Shown here: positions 24,817 to 37,500 of the stretch, piece by piece
Layout of the letters: the number at the start of each line of letters is the position of its first letter
How positions within the stretch are numbered: the stretch's first letter is position 1
NCBI GenBank assembly: GCA_003117195.1
Contig: BDSI01000014.1
Coordinates: 496,001-560,000 of the forward strand
From: Eudorina sp. 2006-703-Eu-15
Lineage: Eukaryota > Chlorophyta > Chlorophyceae > Chlamydomonadales > Volvocaceae
Direction: 5' to 3'
DNA: 64,000 nt
Program-made: the position numbers and the translations under genes
Notes under the pieces: model-generated
The model's input: only the letters and a program-made list of their open reading frames with translations
Told to the model about the DNA's origin: nothing
Databases searched by the model: none

Positions 24817-24861
24817 CAACATTTTTTATAAGCCATGCAACATTTTATATAAGCCATGCAA
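24817..24861. repeat. Direct repeat ending in TATAAGCCATGCAA
   Basis: Two adjacent copies of about 22-24 bp, each with CAACATTTT, A/T bases and TATAAGCCATGCAA, in an AT-rich patch 3' of the membrane protein gene. Confidence 0.7.
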
Positions 24862-25177
24862 TGGCAGTGGCAGAACTTTCAAAAAAAAGTTCGAACTTTA
24901 AAAAAACGATACACATTCAAAGGCATTTGGCAGCAGGCGATAGCAACTTAAGTTGGGCCTCTCCCGCCGTCCCGGGTCGGGCAGGATGGGGCCCGAGATG
25001 TCGTACGTCTGCTGACATAGCACGAAAAGCGAACACCCCCCCCCACCACCACCACCTGTACAGCCCACCCACACGCACCGCCCACACTCTCACTGACGCA
25101 CCTACGGTGGAGCTCCACCGCTCTGCCGTCCCTCCCTCCCTCCCTCCCTCCCTCCCCCGCGGTCCTCCTCCCAACTC

Positions 25178-27463
25178 TCACGGGGCCGCCGTCGCCCAGT
25201 TGGCAGCGGTCAGCAGTGAGGTGGCGCCCAAGAGCCCTCCCAGGGCCCAGAAGGCCGGGACGGACTTGGCCCACCCGGTCTGTGGTGGGCGGGTAGGGAG
25301 CAGGAAGGGCGGGGGGAGGGAGGAGGGAGGGCGAGACGGGGTTTAATGACGTGGTGTGGGCTGCGGGCGGGGGAGCCACGCCGCGGAGGGTCCCTGTGTG
25401 AAGGCCGGTGAAGGCCCCTCGCCTAACACCCTCTGAAACCGTCGCCGAGTTGGCTGCGGGAAACGTGTTTGGTTGCCCGTTCATGTTTGTTTGTGGTTTG
25501 ACAGCTATGTGCGCATTTGTTCAGTGCACTTGTTTAATATCGCAACATAACCACAGAGGGCTAACGGGACTGGCAGCGCTGGGTGGGGGGCTTTGGGTTG
25601 GTGTGCCGAGGAACTGTGCGCCTCGGCCTGCGGCCGCCCGCCACCTCAACCCCTAAGGCTAAGGGAAACCAAAAACCGCAAACCGCAGTCAGCAACCTCC
25701 CGTATTCCTGGTCGCGGTTGGTCCCCTCCGTGGCGGCCGCGGCGGCGGCATGCCCGTCACACCGGCGGTGGCCCAACCACCGCGACTGACCCATCGGTCC
25801 GTCCCCCAACGGCGCACATATGCCGTACACCGCTCGCCGCCTGTCGCGCCGCCACCTTAACTCACCGCCAGCGCCCAGCCCAGCACACCGGCGGTGACGG
25901 CCGAGTAGCAGCCCACCGCGGCGTTGAGGGTACGGAACACGGGGGAGCCTTTGGGGTATGCCGTACCGTTGCCGTGCCGTACATGACACGGGCGGATGTG
26001 ACGAGCAGCCAGGGTGAGTGACGGGGCCGAGTGAGGGCCACAGCGGGCGGTCCGTCGGACGCACACGGAGGAGGTAATGGATGGGTGGGCACCACCGGCA
26101 GGTGACATGGTGGGGTAATTGGGCGCAATCAGGCGTAATTGGCGCAATCAGGTTAACAGGTACCACGAGGTTTCCAGGATGAAACGAGGTGTGCATTGCA
26201 CGATTGCGTGGCCCAGTGTAGCGGCCTGTGCGCTCTGTGGCTGATATATGGCGGTAGCGTGGGGATGATGGGTATAGGAAATTGGTGGACATGTTCATAC
26301 TACCGCGCTGGGGGTGATGGGCAGATCGGGTCGCATTTTCGCCGGACTTGGTTCCGGTGGCGTGTTCGGTGGCCGCCACGCAGGTCAATCGGGGCGACAG
26401 AGGGCGACAGAGGGCTGCAGAGCGTGACAGAGCGCTGCAGCCGCCGCGGGGCAGTCCCCCTTGCCCCCTTCGACACACCCCGACCACTGTCCACTGCCCC
26501 GCTCCATCCCACCCCACCCCGTGCGCACACGCATATACACACACATACCACACGCGGGCTGCTTTTCTAAACACACACACACACAAGAGGCCCACGCGCC
26601 CCCACCCAGCGCACCACCCACCCTGGCGGCCGTCATCCGCCGCCTGCTTGACGGAGAACAGCAGCACCGCGTTGGCCAGGGTGGCGCCGCCGATGATGCG
26701 CGAGCAGAACACTTGCACCGCGTCCTGCGGCGTGGGTGGGTGGGTCGGTGGGTGGGTCGGTGCTGTGGCTGATGGCGTGTCTCGAGGGGACCGTACGGTA
26801 CCGCGGCAAAACTTGTCAGGTGTTATTTCAAGGGTGGTACAAACTTGCTCATCCGTGTCACACCACGTGTGTCGTACCATACATACCTTGGGTGCGATGA
26901 ACAGCAGCGAGGGGGCGGTGGGGTCGGAGGTAAAGAACAGGGTGCCGGCCACTGGAAGGCGGGAGGGGGTAGGGGGTAAGGGGGAAAGGGGCGGCCGACG
27001 GGTCAGCCAGTCAGCAATTCGGCACGACACCACACGGCCGCTCGAGGCTGCGGCCTGTGGGTAGGCCAACCCGATTTACCCGATGGGGATCTTGATCGTG
27101 TGTCCGGCCGCAGGCGCTCCAATCTAACCGCTCACGCCGGGAAAGGAACTTCACGAAAACCTTCCTTACCGACCCACATTCACCGAATCCCCTCCAGCCC
27201 CCTTCCCCAGCCGCAGCGCTCAGCGCTAAGCCCAGGCCCCCCGAAGGCAGCGCCCCCCCCTCCTGGAGTCCTCACCCAGCAGGCCAACGGTGACCGCCGA
27301 GTAGGCAGTCGCCGTCAGATTGCCGGGGGTCAGCAGCGACAGCACCCCCCCGAGCAGCCCTTGGGCGCTGGGCACCAGCTGCCCGCTCTCGCGAATCTGA
27401 GGTTCCAGCGTTTAGGGGAGGAGGCAGTACGGCGGCATGTGTGGGAATGGGCGTGTGTGTGTG

Positions 27464-27499
<36 letters not shown>

Positions 27500-29960
27500 C
27501 AGTACATGGGAAGTACGGCAGCAGGACGAGATGAGGGTTCCGACGCTCTGCCGCGGCGCGGCCCCGCCTCATCATGTGCAGCACATCGCCGCACATCGCC
27601 GCCGGTGAGGACCAACTTCGCTCTCCTTCTCCCGTCTCCCTGGGAGTCACCCTTTGGCACTGGTTGTACGGCACCTTCATGAGAGTGTACGACGTCGTGA
27701 TGGTGGCGAGTCCGGCCAGCCCGCCCACGGTGCCCGCCAGCACGGGGTTCCTCAGGGATACCGCCTTTGGGCGAGTTTCGGGGGTTGGGGGTGGGGGGGG
27801 AGAACAGGGATCAGGGGACCGGGGACCGGGGACAGGGACCGGGGAGGCGGGGAGGGGGGCGGCGCCTCGGGAAGCTAAGCCGAGGCCCAAAGCGGGGGCG
27901 GGTGTGTTTGCCGGGGGGAGCTGCGCCGCGGCCGTCCACGGACTATCCCTCTTCGGAGCGCGAGTGCTGTGCCATTGGGGTTTGCCGCGGGAGCATCGGC
28001 TGCACCCCGACCCCCCTCCTACCCGGCCCCCCTCCTACCCGGCCCCTCCTGCCCGGCCCCCCTCCTACCCGGCCCCTCCTGCCCGGCCCCCCTCCTACCC
28101 GGCCCCTCCTGCCCGGCCCCCCTCCTACCCGGCCCCTCTTACAGCCCGACCACCCCCTCCTACATCCCGGGGCCCTCCCCACCTGGGACAGCACCACGAG
28201 CGCCAGCACGCCGTTGAGCAGGCAGGCCGACACGATTTGCTTGTAGGTGGGGGACGCCAGGATGCCCGCGTCGGCGGCGCGCTGCGGGTGCGCCGGGTGC
28301 GGCGGGTGTGGGGGTGCGGGTGTGCGGGGGCGCGGAGGTCCCGACGCATTCAGGGAGCGGGTGGCCGCTGGGGGGGACCAGGTGGGCCTCTCCACAGGTG
28401 GGAAATGGAGAGATCCTAAATCCCAGCGCCCAACAGGAACAGCAGGATGGGTTCCCTTCTTCCCGCTGCCAACCTCCGCAACAACAGTCCCTTGGGAGGT
28501 GGCAGGAACCACCCCGTCCCCCCACCCCCCCCCGGGGAGCTCCCCGCACCCCATCACCGACCCGATCGTCCCGCTGCGCCCCACACACCCTATTTAACCC
28601 AAGAGTACGGTGCCGTACACATGAGACTTTGTTTCGGGGTGCGCTGATACCGTACACATGCGGATGGTGACCAGTACGGCATCTGCCGTACCTTGACCAG
28701 GTGCTTGGAGATGAAGGCGGGGATGAGGGACGCGCCCGTCGCCATGATCATCAGCCGCTGTACGGTGGTGGGGGTGCCGACTTGGAAGACGTGGTTGCCT
28801 GGACGCAAAGGCGCGCGGGGGCGCGGGGGGCAGAGAGGCCAGGGCGGGGTCAGCTCGGGGCAGGTCGGGCCGGGGCAGGGAAGGTGGTCGTCGCGGCCGC
28901 ATGCAACGTGTGGCCCACACATGAAAAGAGGCGCAACACCCTCGCCGGAAGGGATGGAGGGATGGCGCAGGCGCCTCCGGCTCACCTCCTACTCACCCCC
29001 CCTGGACGACCCAGGTCCGGATCTCCGGACCAGTCGCCGGGCGGCCCTTCGGAACCTGATCCATGGTGTGGCCGAACATCTGGATCCTGAGCCCAAGCAC
29101 CTGACTTGACTTTGAATCCGTGGTTGGATCCCAAACCTGGACGCCAGCCCCTCGAGCCACCCCCGCAGACCCCAGCTCGACCCGGGGCGGGGGAGGAGGG
29201 GGCGGTAACCCCTAACCCCTAGGAGGCGGGAGGGCGCCACTTACTGACGGCGGTCGGCGCCAGGAGCGCGGCAGCGGAGGCGGCCAAGGTGCCGTACGTG
29301 AGGAGGGGGTACATCATGGACGCCACCGGACCCAGGTTTACAGCGCGGAGGCCTGTGGGGGGGGGAATACACACATACACACACACACGCTCGCGGCTCA
29401 GCGTTTTCATACGGTTCACACGCACGCACACCTCCTGGGTCTCTTCCTTCAGCTCACTCACTCATACACTCGCTCACTCACTCGCTCATACAATGTATGG
29501 CCGCCCACATCTGAAGATCTGATCACCGCAACTCGTTGGACCACATCCTCTGCACCTAGACGGCATCCGTAGAGATGGGGAGCAGGCAAGAGGCATCCAC
29601 TTGCAGTCGACCGACTCCTGAAGCGAGCGACGCGTCTCATTGCGCCATCACCACCACCACCAGCTGCTGCTGCAGCAGCAGCAGTTGCAGCAGCCGCTGC
29701 ATCGCCGTTACGGGGCTTGCATGGGGCCCCAGGGCTACGGTAGCCGTCAACTCCCACGACGCCTTGCAATGAGCGCATGCCAGGAGGTACGCCGCGGGTG
29801 TAACAAAATACTGCTGTCGTACATGCATCGTACCTGTGGCCGAGACCAGCGGCTCCGTGCCGTAGGTGCGCGGCGGGGTGCCGCCGGGGGCGGTGGTGCC
29901 GGGGCGGCCGCTGGTGGCGTCATCGATCCGATCGGGAGTGTTCTCCTTGAAGCACACCGG
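25178..29960 (-). CDS. Multi-pass membrane protein, ten exons seen (5' end missing)
   Basis: Function is not recognised. Ten exons link in phase on the minus strand: 29960-29834, 29352-29245, 28798-28692, 28281-28183, 27764-27675, 27396-27276, 26951-26887, 26724-26622, 25948-25866 and 25279-25178, all GT-AG, giving at least 334 residues. After a polar start (FKENTPDRIDDATSG) the chain is mostly short hydrophobic helices, about eight to ten: MMYPLLTYGTLAASAAALL, LMIMATGASLIPAFI, ACLLNGVLALVVLS, AGTVGGLAGLATITTSY, ATAYSAVTVGLLG, TLANAVLLFSV, AVTAGVLGWALA and FWALGGLLGATSLLTAA. The Gly/Ala-rich helices and small loops suggest a plastid or other organellar membrane protein. The first exon shown begins at an acceptor, so the initiator lies upstream, possibly in 30000-31100. 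Element copy 3 is in the intron 25949-26621. Confidence 0.7.
26273..26310 (-). repeat. Intronic element copy 3
   Basis: Sense orientation relative to the membrane protein gene, with the phrase CACCAATTTCCTATACCC. It lies about 320 nt before the next recognised acceptor, further than most copies. Confidence 0.8.
27451..27497. repeat. (GT)n microsatellite
   Basis: GT dinucleotide run with one interruption in the intron 27397-27674 of the minus-strand membrane protein gene. Confidence 0.95.
28017..28138. repeat. 30-bp minisatellite
   Basis: About four copies of a 30-bp unit built from CCCCTCCTACCCGG and CCCCTCCTGCCCGG, in the intron 27765-28182. The 30-bp period keeps plus-strand frames open (Pro-Ser-Tyr-Pro-Ala-Pro repeats), but these are not coding. 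Confidence 0.85.
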
Positions 29961-31808
29961 CTGGGGGTTTGTGTGCGTTTACGACGGAACATTGGAGGGA
30001 GGTGACCGTCGTACAGACGGACCCGGTGAATGTACGGATCATGCAAGCCTATGAATGTACGGATCATGCACCTGTGAGGTATTGTGTAATGGACCCGGTG
30101 AATGTACGGATCATGCAAGCCTATGAATGTACGGATCATGCACCTGTGAGGTATTGTGTAATGGGCTCCATGCCGCGGGGGCGAGCGGGTGCTGTGCTGC
30201 TTATCTGTTGAACACCTAACCAATGAAGGGAAATGTACGGCTTCAGAGCCGGCCCTTGCTGCGCGGGAGCGCTGGACAGATCCCGCTCAAGAGGTGCGCC
30301 CGAGGGAAATCTACCTACGTATCGCGGTCCTACACATCGGCGGTCGAGATTACAACACGTCGATGAAGGGTGTGGGTGTGGGTGTCGGTGTGTCCCGCGA
30401 AGCCAGTGGCTTCACGTGTCAGTTGGGCTGCAGGACGCAACGACCCGTGAAGGCTCACGCCCAGCCAACGAGCGGCTTGATTGCTGGTCCCCCTTGTAAC
30501 GTTGCTTCCTAACGCCCAGGCAGCGCTGCATCTTCCCGGCACAACGCCGCGTCACATAATTAGTAGACATAATTAAGACCGAGTGCGGTGGCAGAGGGTG
30601 GCCGCCAGCGGTGAAGTGAGTGCCACATTCTTCACTAAGATATCGAAGTTTGGCCGTTCGACAGGCGCGCACCTTGCACGGCCTGCGGGTAATACGAGTC
30701 AGTGGTACTGCTGTGGCAAAGCGCGAGCTGCCCGCACCAACACCTGCAGCGCAGGATCATTTCGAGGGGAGCCTGGCCAGGGTTACAAACGCGGTTACAA
30801 CTTTCGGCCGGCCTCCACAAGAACATCAGCGTTCCCAGTGAACGCACAGACGCAACATTAAGGAAAGCAGATGAAAGATCCGGTTCATGCAAGGGCGTTA
30901 CAGGATTCGCGAGGTCGTGCCCGGAAGCCCATGTCGAGCAGCTTAACTGCTTTCGGGACATACCGGTATAACAAAGCGCACCTTGGCGAGCGGAGAGCCG
31001 TTGAACGGCAGCCGAGCGCAGCATCTTGTAAGTCGAGGGAACACAAAGAATTGTCCAGGCAGGAGAGAAACCTGAGAGACACGCTAGAGCTGTCGCGGAA
31101 GGCCGGAACGGTCAAACACGCAGGGACAAGGTTGAGAAGCGTTATAAGTCTCCCAATCTCGTCGTCTGCAGTGCGTGTGCAAAGCGAACGTTATCTTCAG
31201 GCCAAGGAAGGACGTCACCTTGTCGTCCAAGCGTACGACATCGCAACATTCCCGACACTTTCCGTTAAGGGACGAAGACCGGTCGGCTGACATGGAGAAA
31301 ATTGTTATTTACAAACGGTCCTTTACTATAACATGAAGTGCCTCACTACTGGCAAGTCGATCACCAGGACGAGCGTGCGGCCGGCATGCCAACGTCGAGC
31401 GAGGTGCATAAAGTGTTTAGGCGCGGATGCACATCAATCTGAAGCAAATATGACCGCAACGGGCGGGGCGCCCACTCCTAAAGGTGCGACGCTTCAATCG
31501 TCAAGGAGCAATTGTGCTTGCCGTGCAAGCTTACTCGGGCGCATCATCTGACAGGCACTGCAACGAGCTCCAGCAAATATAATTGGACTTTTGATGAAAA
31601 CAAAACCAGTGAGTCGAATGCATAGCTTCTCTAAACCCTACCACGAACCAAACTGTCGCGTTGTCGCCACCACCCGACTGCCAACGGGACGAACACCCGC
31701 GATTTCATTAGGGCCGGCCGCTGGGTCCGACTCCCAACCCCCACCTCTTGCCTTCCCGTCGTCCACCACGTCTAAAACACTTCTCGTTTCGTCACCCTCT
31801 TACTGGTC
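29961..31808. other. 5' region of membrane protein gene and divergent promoter for sulfiredoxin
   Basis: Should contain the missing first exon of the minus-strand membrane protein gene and the promoters of both genes. A minus-strand ATG at 31024 opens a short basic, Ser/Ala-rich frame followed by a good donor near 30970. Its phase does not match the acceptor at 29961, so I do not assign it. Part is occupied by a 72-bp tandem repeat. Confidence 0.4.
30021..30164. repeat. 72-bp tandem repeat, two copies
   Basis: Two nearly identical 72-bp units, each containing two copies of GAATGTACGGATCATGCA. It lies in the probable first intron or 5' flank of the minus-strand membrane protein gene. Confidence 0.9.
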
Positions 31809-33020
31809 ATGGTCTGGGCAGGAAGTGCAAGGGATGACGGCCGCCTGGTGATGGATCTGCCGGTGGCTGCCATTCGGAGGCCGCTCGGCCGCACCCGAGG
31901 GAACGGTGAGGGCGAGGGTGAGGGTGGAAAGGAGCTTCCAGGTCCTGTCAGCAGGCCCATGAGGGGTGAGGGCGGGGAGGGTCGTGCGGGTCCTGTTTGC
32001 CGTAGCATCGATTGGGCTGGCTGCCGGGTCACAGGCACTTCCGGCGCGCCGCCCTCATGAGAGGGGCGGGCGGTCATCCTCCCCCCTCCCGCCCGAGCCC
32101 TGCGCAAACTCCAACGCCCGGGGCATGCGCACGCGCGGCGCGCTCCGTTGAGTTGGCATGCAAAGGCGGAGGTGGTGGCGGTGGTGTGTGCATGTCGTGT
32201 ACGTGGCATAACGCGAATGTGCACGAATGCTGTTCGTTCCTTTGGCCCACGCGCACGCGCACGCGGTTGGCGGACGCCCGCGAGCAGATCCTGACAAGGT
32301 GCTGGCGCTGATGGAGAGCATCAAAGAGATCGGGCTGCAGGAGCCGGTGAGGGCGGGAGAGGGGAGGGGAGGGGCGGGGAGACGAGGGCCAAAGCGGAGA
32401 GCGCCTTGGCGCACCCCAACTACCGAGGGGAGGGGAGGGGAGGGTATGGACGAACACTGGGACGTGCAAGCGGGGCAACGGGGGGAGGGGACGGGTGCCG
32501 GAGTCAACGGGGAGGGGCTGCAGGGATCGCGGACAGGCCACCGCTCAAACCTCTCGCCGCGCCTGCCTGCTGACCCTGCTGCCGGCTCCCGCACCCCGCT
32601 CCGCAGATTGACGTGCTCGAGGTGGACGGGGTGTACTACGGCTTCTCGGGCTGCCACCGCTACGAGGTGGGGGGCTGAGGTTGGCCAGGGGCAGATTGGG
32701 ACTGGTCAGGGCCTGGGACTGGTTAGGTTGGGCTGCTGGAACAAGGGCAGGGGCCGGAAGCAACGATCGATCACATTGCCGCCCATCGCGATCACAAACC
32801 ACACACCTCTGGGAAACTATCGCACCAAACGCTCAATTAAGGTCGCAGCTTACGTTGTCGAGTCCTCGCCCTCACGCCCTGCCGCCCGCCCGCCCGGCCC
32901 TCCCCCTTTGGGGTCTATCGCTGCGCCACCCTGCAGGCTCATCAGCGACTGGGCTCCGAAACCATCCGGTGCCGGGTGCGGAAGGCCACCAAGGAGGTCC
33001 TCAAGATGCACCTCATGTAG
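31809..33020 (+). CDS. SRX1: Sulfiredoxin
   Basis: ATP-dependent reductase that repairs the sulfinic form of 2-Cys peroxiredoxins. Four exons: 31809-31905, 32288-32346, 32607-32666 and 32937-33020, in phase with GT-AG borders, 99 residues. The order matches plant sulfiredoxin: DLPVAAIRRPLGRTRGN (nucleotide-binding Arg region), DPDKVLALMESIKEIGLQEP, then IDVLEVDGVYYGFSGCHRYE with the catalytic Cys at residue 68 in the Phe-Ser-Gly-Cys-His-Arg motif, then AHQRLGSETIRCRVRKATKE. Plant sulfiredoxins are plastid-imported and longer. Here the ATG at 31809 follows an in-frame TAA and leaves almost no transit peptide. Either an upstream exon encodes it, possibly via the acceptor-like TCTGGGCAG just after this ATG, or this form is cytosolic. 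Confidence 0.95.
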
Positions 33021-34507
33021 CGGAGGGCGGACGTGCAGGGGGAGAGGTTGCGGAACACCCCTGAGCGGGGTGGGTGGGTGCATATGCGTCTTGTTCTGAG
33101 GGGATTCAGACATCCGCGGGGGAGGGGGAATGAGAGACTGAGAGTGGCAGAGCCCTGAAGGGAATGAGGGAGAGGGAGTAAGATTCGAGGCCGGGCGGCG
33201 GCCGTAGGTGGCCAGTCACGATGGGAGCGCGGAGCGAGGGAAGCAGACGTGAGCGGGAGAGTGGAGAGGAAAAGAGGTAAAGAGGGAGAGCGCAACGCGG
33301 GTGCATGCGTCGCGAGACAGCGACCAGGAGCGGCTTGTGAAGGGGGTGTCTGGGGAAGCCCTGCGCGGCGTTCGTATTGTCGTTTGTATTCCCACGGACT
33401 GGCGCATGAGGGCACCGCACGGTGCCGTGGAGTACGGGTGTGGTCCTCGGGTGGCGTCGGGTGGCGTCGGGGCGGCCAGGCAGACTTGCGGAGGCGTCGC
33501 GGGCACGGGCGGTTCATGGGCTGTGCGCCTGCGCGCGCGAGAGGCAGTGAGAGAGCAGGGGCGGCCGCAGGTTGCTGCTGGGCTCAAACCAGGGAGGCGG
33601 AGTTCAGCCTGTCCGCCTTTTCGGGTCCAGTCCGCGGGGCAGGACACTGGGTGTGTACCGTACCGTACCGTATCATACCATACCATACAACGTCGTCTCC
33701 AATGACCCCGTCCGGAGTCGGTCCCGATCCGTAGCAGGCGGTCCGTTGCGGATTCCGGTAGCGCCCCCCCCCTGCGTGCCCACCCCCTCCCCTCACTCCG
33801 CGTCTCCTCCTCAACGTTGCCCAACTGACCCACCCGCCCGAATCGACACGCGGGAACGCCCCGTCCGTCCGCCGCCGGCGACTCGTCCGTAGCGCCCTGC
33901 GTCGTCACGGCGGCCAGGGGGGTTCATGGCCCTGGGGGGGTAGGCGGGCCTGCCGTGCCCCGTCCCCCTCGCTCCTCAACAGCCCTATCCGAGTCACAGG
34001 TAGGCGCGCACCCGCGTCCAAGTGGCCTTCGGAAAGGGAAACATCATGAGATCCATATCAGTCGCGGCCGCGTGGTCGCGAGGCGGCGGCGGCGGCGGCG
34101 GCGGCAGTGGTCACACACCCCAGCCGGGGTTTGGGTCGGGCGGGTTGCATTTCTAAACACCGCAGCCCAGACGGCGCTCCCTCAAGACCCCTACACCTCA
34201 CGCAGTCCCCCCGCAAGACGTCCTCGCAGCCCCCCTCTCAACTCCTCCCAATGACCTCCTCCAGATCTTCACATGCCCTCCTGAAGGCGTGAAGTCAAGT
34301 CTCCTTCAGGACGCCCCTGTGAAGATGAAGCCCCCTCCCTCATGAGACCACTCGCGCTCCGTCAGGGTCCCTCTAGGGTTTCTAGGGTTCCTCTAAGGTT
34401 GCCCTCCGTCTCTGGACTTCGTCCCGGGCTGGCCTTGCCTTCAACAACCCACCTACCTACCCACACACCTAGGTGCCTACCCGCCCGCCCGCCCGGCCCC
34501 CAGGGTC
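33021..34507. other. Convergent intergenic region
   Basis: 3' flanks of sulfiredoxin (plus) and TRAPPC11 (minus). It has a CCGTA-type pentamer array at 33655-33690 and a GGGTCGGGCGGGTT...TTTCTAAACAC phrase near 34126-34165 that also occurs near 43286. No coding exon is supported. Confidence 0.5.
33655..33690. repeat. CCGTA/CCATA pentanucleotide array
   Basis: About seven degenerate pentamers (three CCGTA, then CCATA types), the same class as the array at 3576-3620. Confidence 0.7.
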
Positions 34508-37500
34508 TCAGAAGGGCTGCACGTACACGTGCGGGCTCTGCGTCGTGAGCGCGCAGTTGTGTCGCGGCGCCAGCAGCCGCACGCCGGGCAGCGCCTGGTG
34601 GCCGGGCACGCTGGCCACCAGCGTCCACGCCACGGAGGCGCGCTCGCGGGGCGGCACCGACAGCGAGGGCGAGCGCTCGTTGGAGCAGGCGAAGCCGGGG
34701 GCGTCCATCAGCGAGATCATCAGCTCCAGGGGGGTGGAGCCAAAGTTCTGGAGCTGCGCGGGGACGGACGGGGGAGCGGGATCCCGGGAAGCGGGAGGGG
34801 TGCGGGCGGTGTGTGAGTAAGGGAGGAGGCGTTGAATAAGACCCTGGCGCGGACGTCAGGCGGCGCGAGGACACCCCCCGGCGGCTTCCACGGTCCCCAA
34901 AGACGCGGGTGACGGGTGCGGTGCTCAGGTGCGTTGAGGACTTGAGATGACGGGAGCTTGGGCACACGGTGGTGGTGTCGGGCAGGGCACGGCACGCGCT
35001 CACGCGGTGCGCGCCGCCCCGGCACGCGGCGCAGCACATGGGGGCACAGCGCACAACACGCGCAGAATCCGAGTGTGTCGAGATTCACCCGGTTTTTGTG
35101 AGGGGCGTGCAGGGTTGTGGTGCGTTGCAGCGCGGTTCCCCCCAAAACCGTACAGCGACGTACGGTGCAGTGACATGCGGTAGATTAGTAGGTTGACAAC
35201 GGATACGGTAGCCGCGCGCAGCGTGAGGCGGGCATCTGGGTACCCGTTCGGGTGCATGCAGCACAGCAGCAGGTCGGCACGGAGCACGTTGCGCAGGCAA
35301 ACGACCTGACACGCTCCCCCAAGGGCCCCAAGGGCCCCCACCCCCAGCGGCCACCCTCACCTGCAGGGTGTAGGTGAAGGCGATGCCGGCCGTGATCTGC
35401 GCCGGGCCCAGCGTCCGCGCGGTGAGCAGGCTCTCCGAAACCGTCACGCGCGGCAGCTCCAGCACGCTCGTGACCCACGGGTCAGGGCACGGCTCCGCCA
35501 GCGGATCCGCCGCGTCCTCATCCCCCGACTCGTCGCCTCCCGTGGCCCCTTCCCCCTCCCCGGCCCCGTCTGCATCCTTCCCCGCCGCAGCTCCCGCACC
35601 GCCCTTCCCAGCGGCCGCGTCTCGCAGATGAGTATGCTGCTGCTGCTCGTGGTGCTGTTGATGTTGTTGTTGTTGTTGTTGTTGTTGTTGGTGGTGGTGG
35701 TTTGGTAAAGCCGGCACCGGCCCGGCCGCGGCCGCGGCCGGTTTCGGAGGCAGGGCGGGCCGCAGCAGGCTGCCTGCGTGGCGCCGCCAGCGCAGGTTGA
35801 GGCGGCCCATGCTGCGGCCGTGCTCCAGCAGCTCCGTGGGGCAGATGGGCAGCAGCAGCGTGAAGACGTCGCCGCGGGAGAGCTTCATCGGCACGCCGGC
35901 GCCGTGCGCGGTGATCTGCTGGTTGGGGTCCGCGACCAGCTTGATGGCGGCGCTGGGCTCCAGGGCCACCTGCGCGCCCGACAGCTCCAGGGTGGCCGGC
36001 TGGAGGGCCCGGACCATGGCGGTCACCATGACGGGCTGGCCTGAGGGCGGCAGGGCGAGGCGCGGAGGGGGTATAGGAAATTGGTAGACATTCTCAAACT
36101 GCGCTGCTGCCAGAGCGACGGTTCGACCGGTTTGACGGTTCGCGGAGGGGGGAGGGTGCCGGGGCGGCCGGCGGCAGAGAGGTTGGTGGGTTCATAAAGA
36201 AACAGCACCCGCCCACCCACAGGTTGGTGGGTGTATGCACTACCCGCATGCAGCTGGTAGCAGCAGTTCAGGGGCCTGCTGCCCGCGGCCCGCGAAACGA
36301 CCCAAACGCCGCTGCAAGACGACGCACGCAGCATCCACACAGCCACGGCGCAGCAGCACGGCGCAGCGCACACACTTGCTCGTTCCTTCTCTTCCGTGGG
36401 CGAAGGACGCATGTGCGCCCCCCTCATCGCACCTATCGTGAGGGCCGTGGTGCCCAGCTCCCGCGACGTCAGCCGCGGCAGCGACAGCGTGTGGACGCCC
36501 ACCTCCGAGGCCATCCTGTCGCCAGCGGGGGACAGCGAGGGACAGCGAGGGGCGGGCGGGCCCGTGGTCAACAGGCGGAGGCCGCTAGGCCACCAGAGCC
36601 TTGTCGCGGGCGATGCGCATTCCCATTAACCGATGGACGCCATGGCTCGAGACTGCACGTGGTCAGATGCCGACAAACCTTGCGTACCAGTTACCATGCC
36701 ATGCTCCGGCTAGCCGGCTTCCACGCAGGGTGGCCGCCCTGCTCTAGTGCCCGGCGCCCGATCGGAGGAGGCCAGCCGCCCAGGCGCTGGGAGGGGTGAA
36801 ACTGAAACACCAGACCCAAGAGCGAACCCGGGCTCTGGCGGGTGCCTTCACGCGGCCAGAATAAGGCCCATAAAGCATCAACGTGAGCATTGGCGCTGCA
36901 TTACAAGAGCCGCGCGGGAGTGCGGAGTGTGCGCGGCGCAGCCAGGGCATGGAGCCGCTTTGGTTATCCCTCCCTGCCTCCCTCCCTCCCTCCCTCCCGA
37001 GCTGGCGCCTCACCTGCATTTGAACTCGAAGGGCTCCTCGAACGTCAACGTGGCGGTGGCGGTCACCTGAGCGTGCGCACGGGCGCGCGCGCGCGCAGGA
37101 AGGGAAGGGAGGGGAGGGGCACGGCCGCGATGGAGCGGGGCCGAGGCGGCATGCAGCAAACGGGGCCACTCGGACACGGCATGTGGCATGACGGGACCCA
37201 GGGTTGGGGTCACGCAGCCGCGCCGCGGCGCACTCCCCGCAACACACGCTGCCACTGACAGTCTGCCACTGCCACTGCCGCCGCCCCGCATTCTGCAAGT
37301 CCAGCGCCCCCGGCATCTCACCCGGCATCTCACCCAGACCCGACCCGACCCGGCCTGGCCTCCGTCCTCCTCACCTGTGCAGGGCACAGCAGCACCGCTG
37401 CCACCGTCGCCGTCCCCGCCGCTGCCGAGCGCGCCCACAGCCGCACCGTGTGGGTTCGGCCCGGCGGCACGGCGGGCAGCGGGATGCGGTAGCGCTCGTT

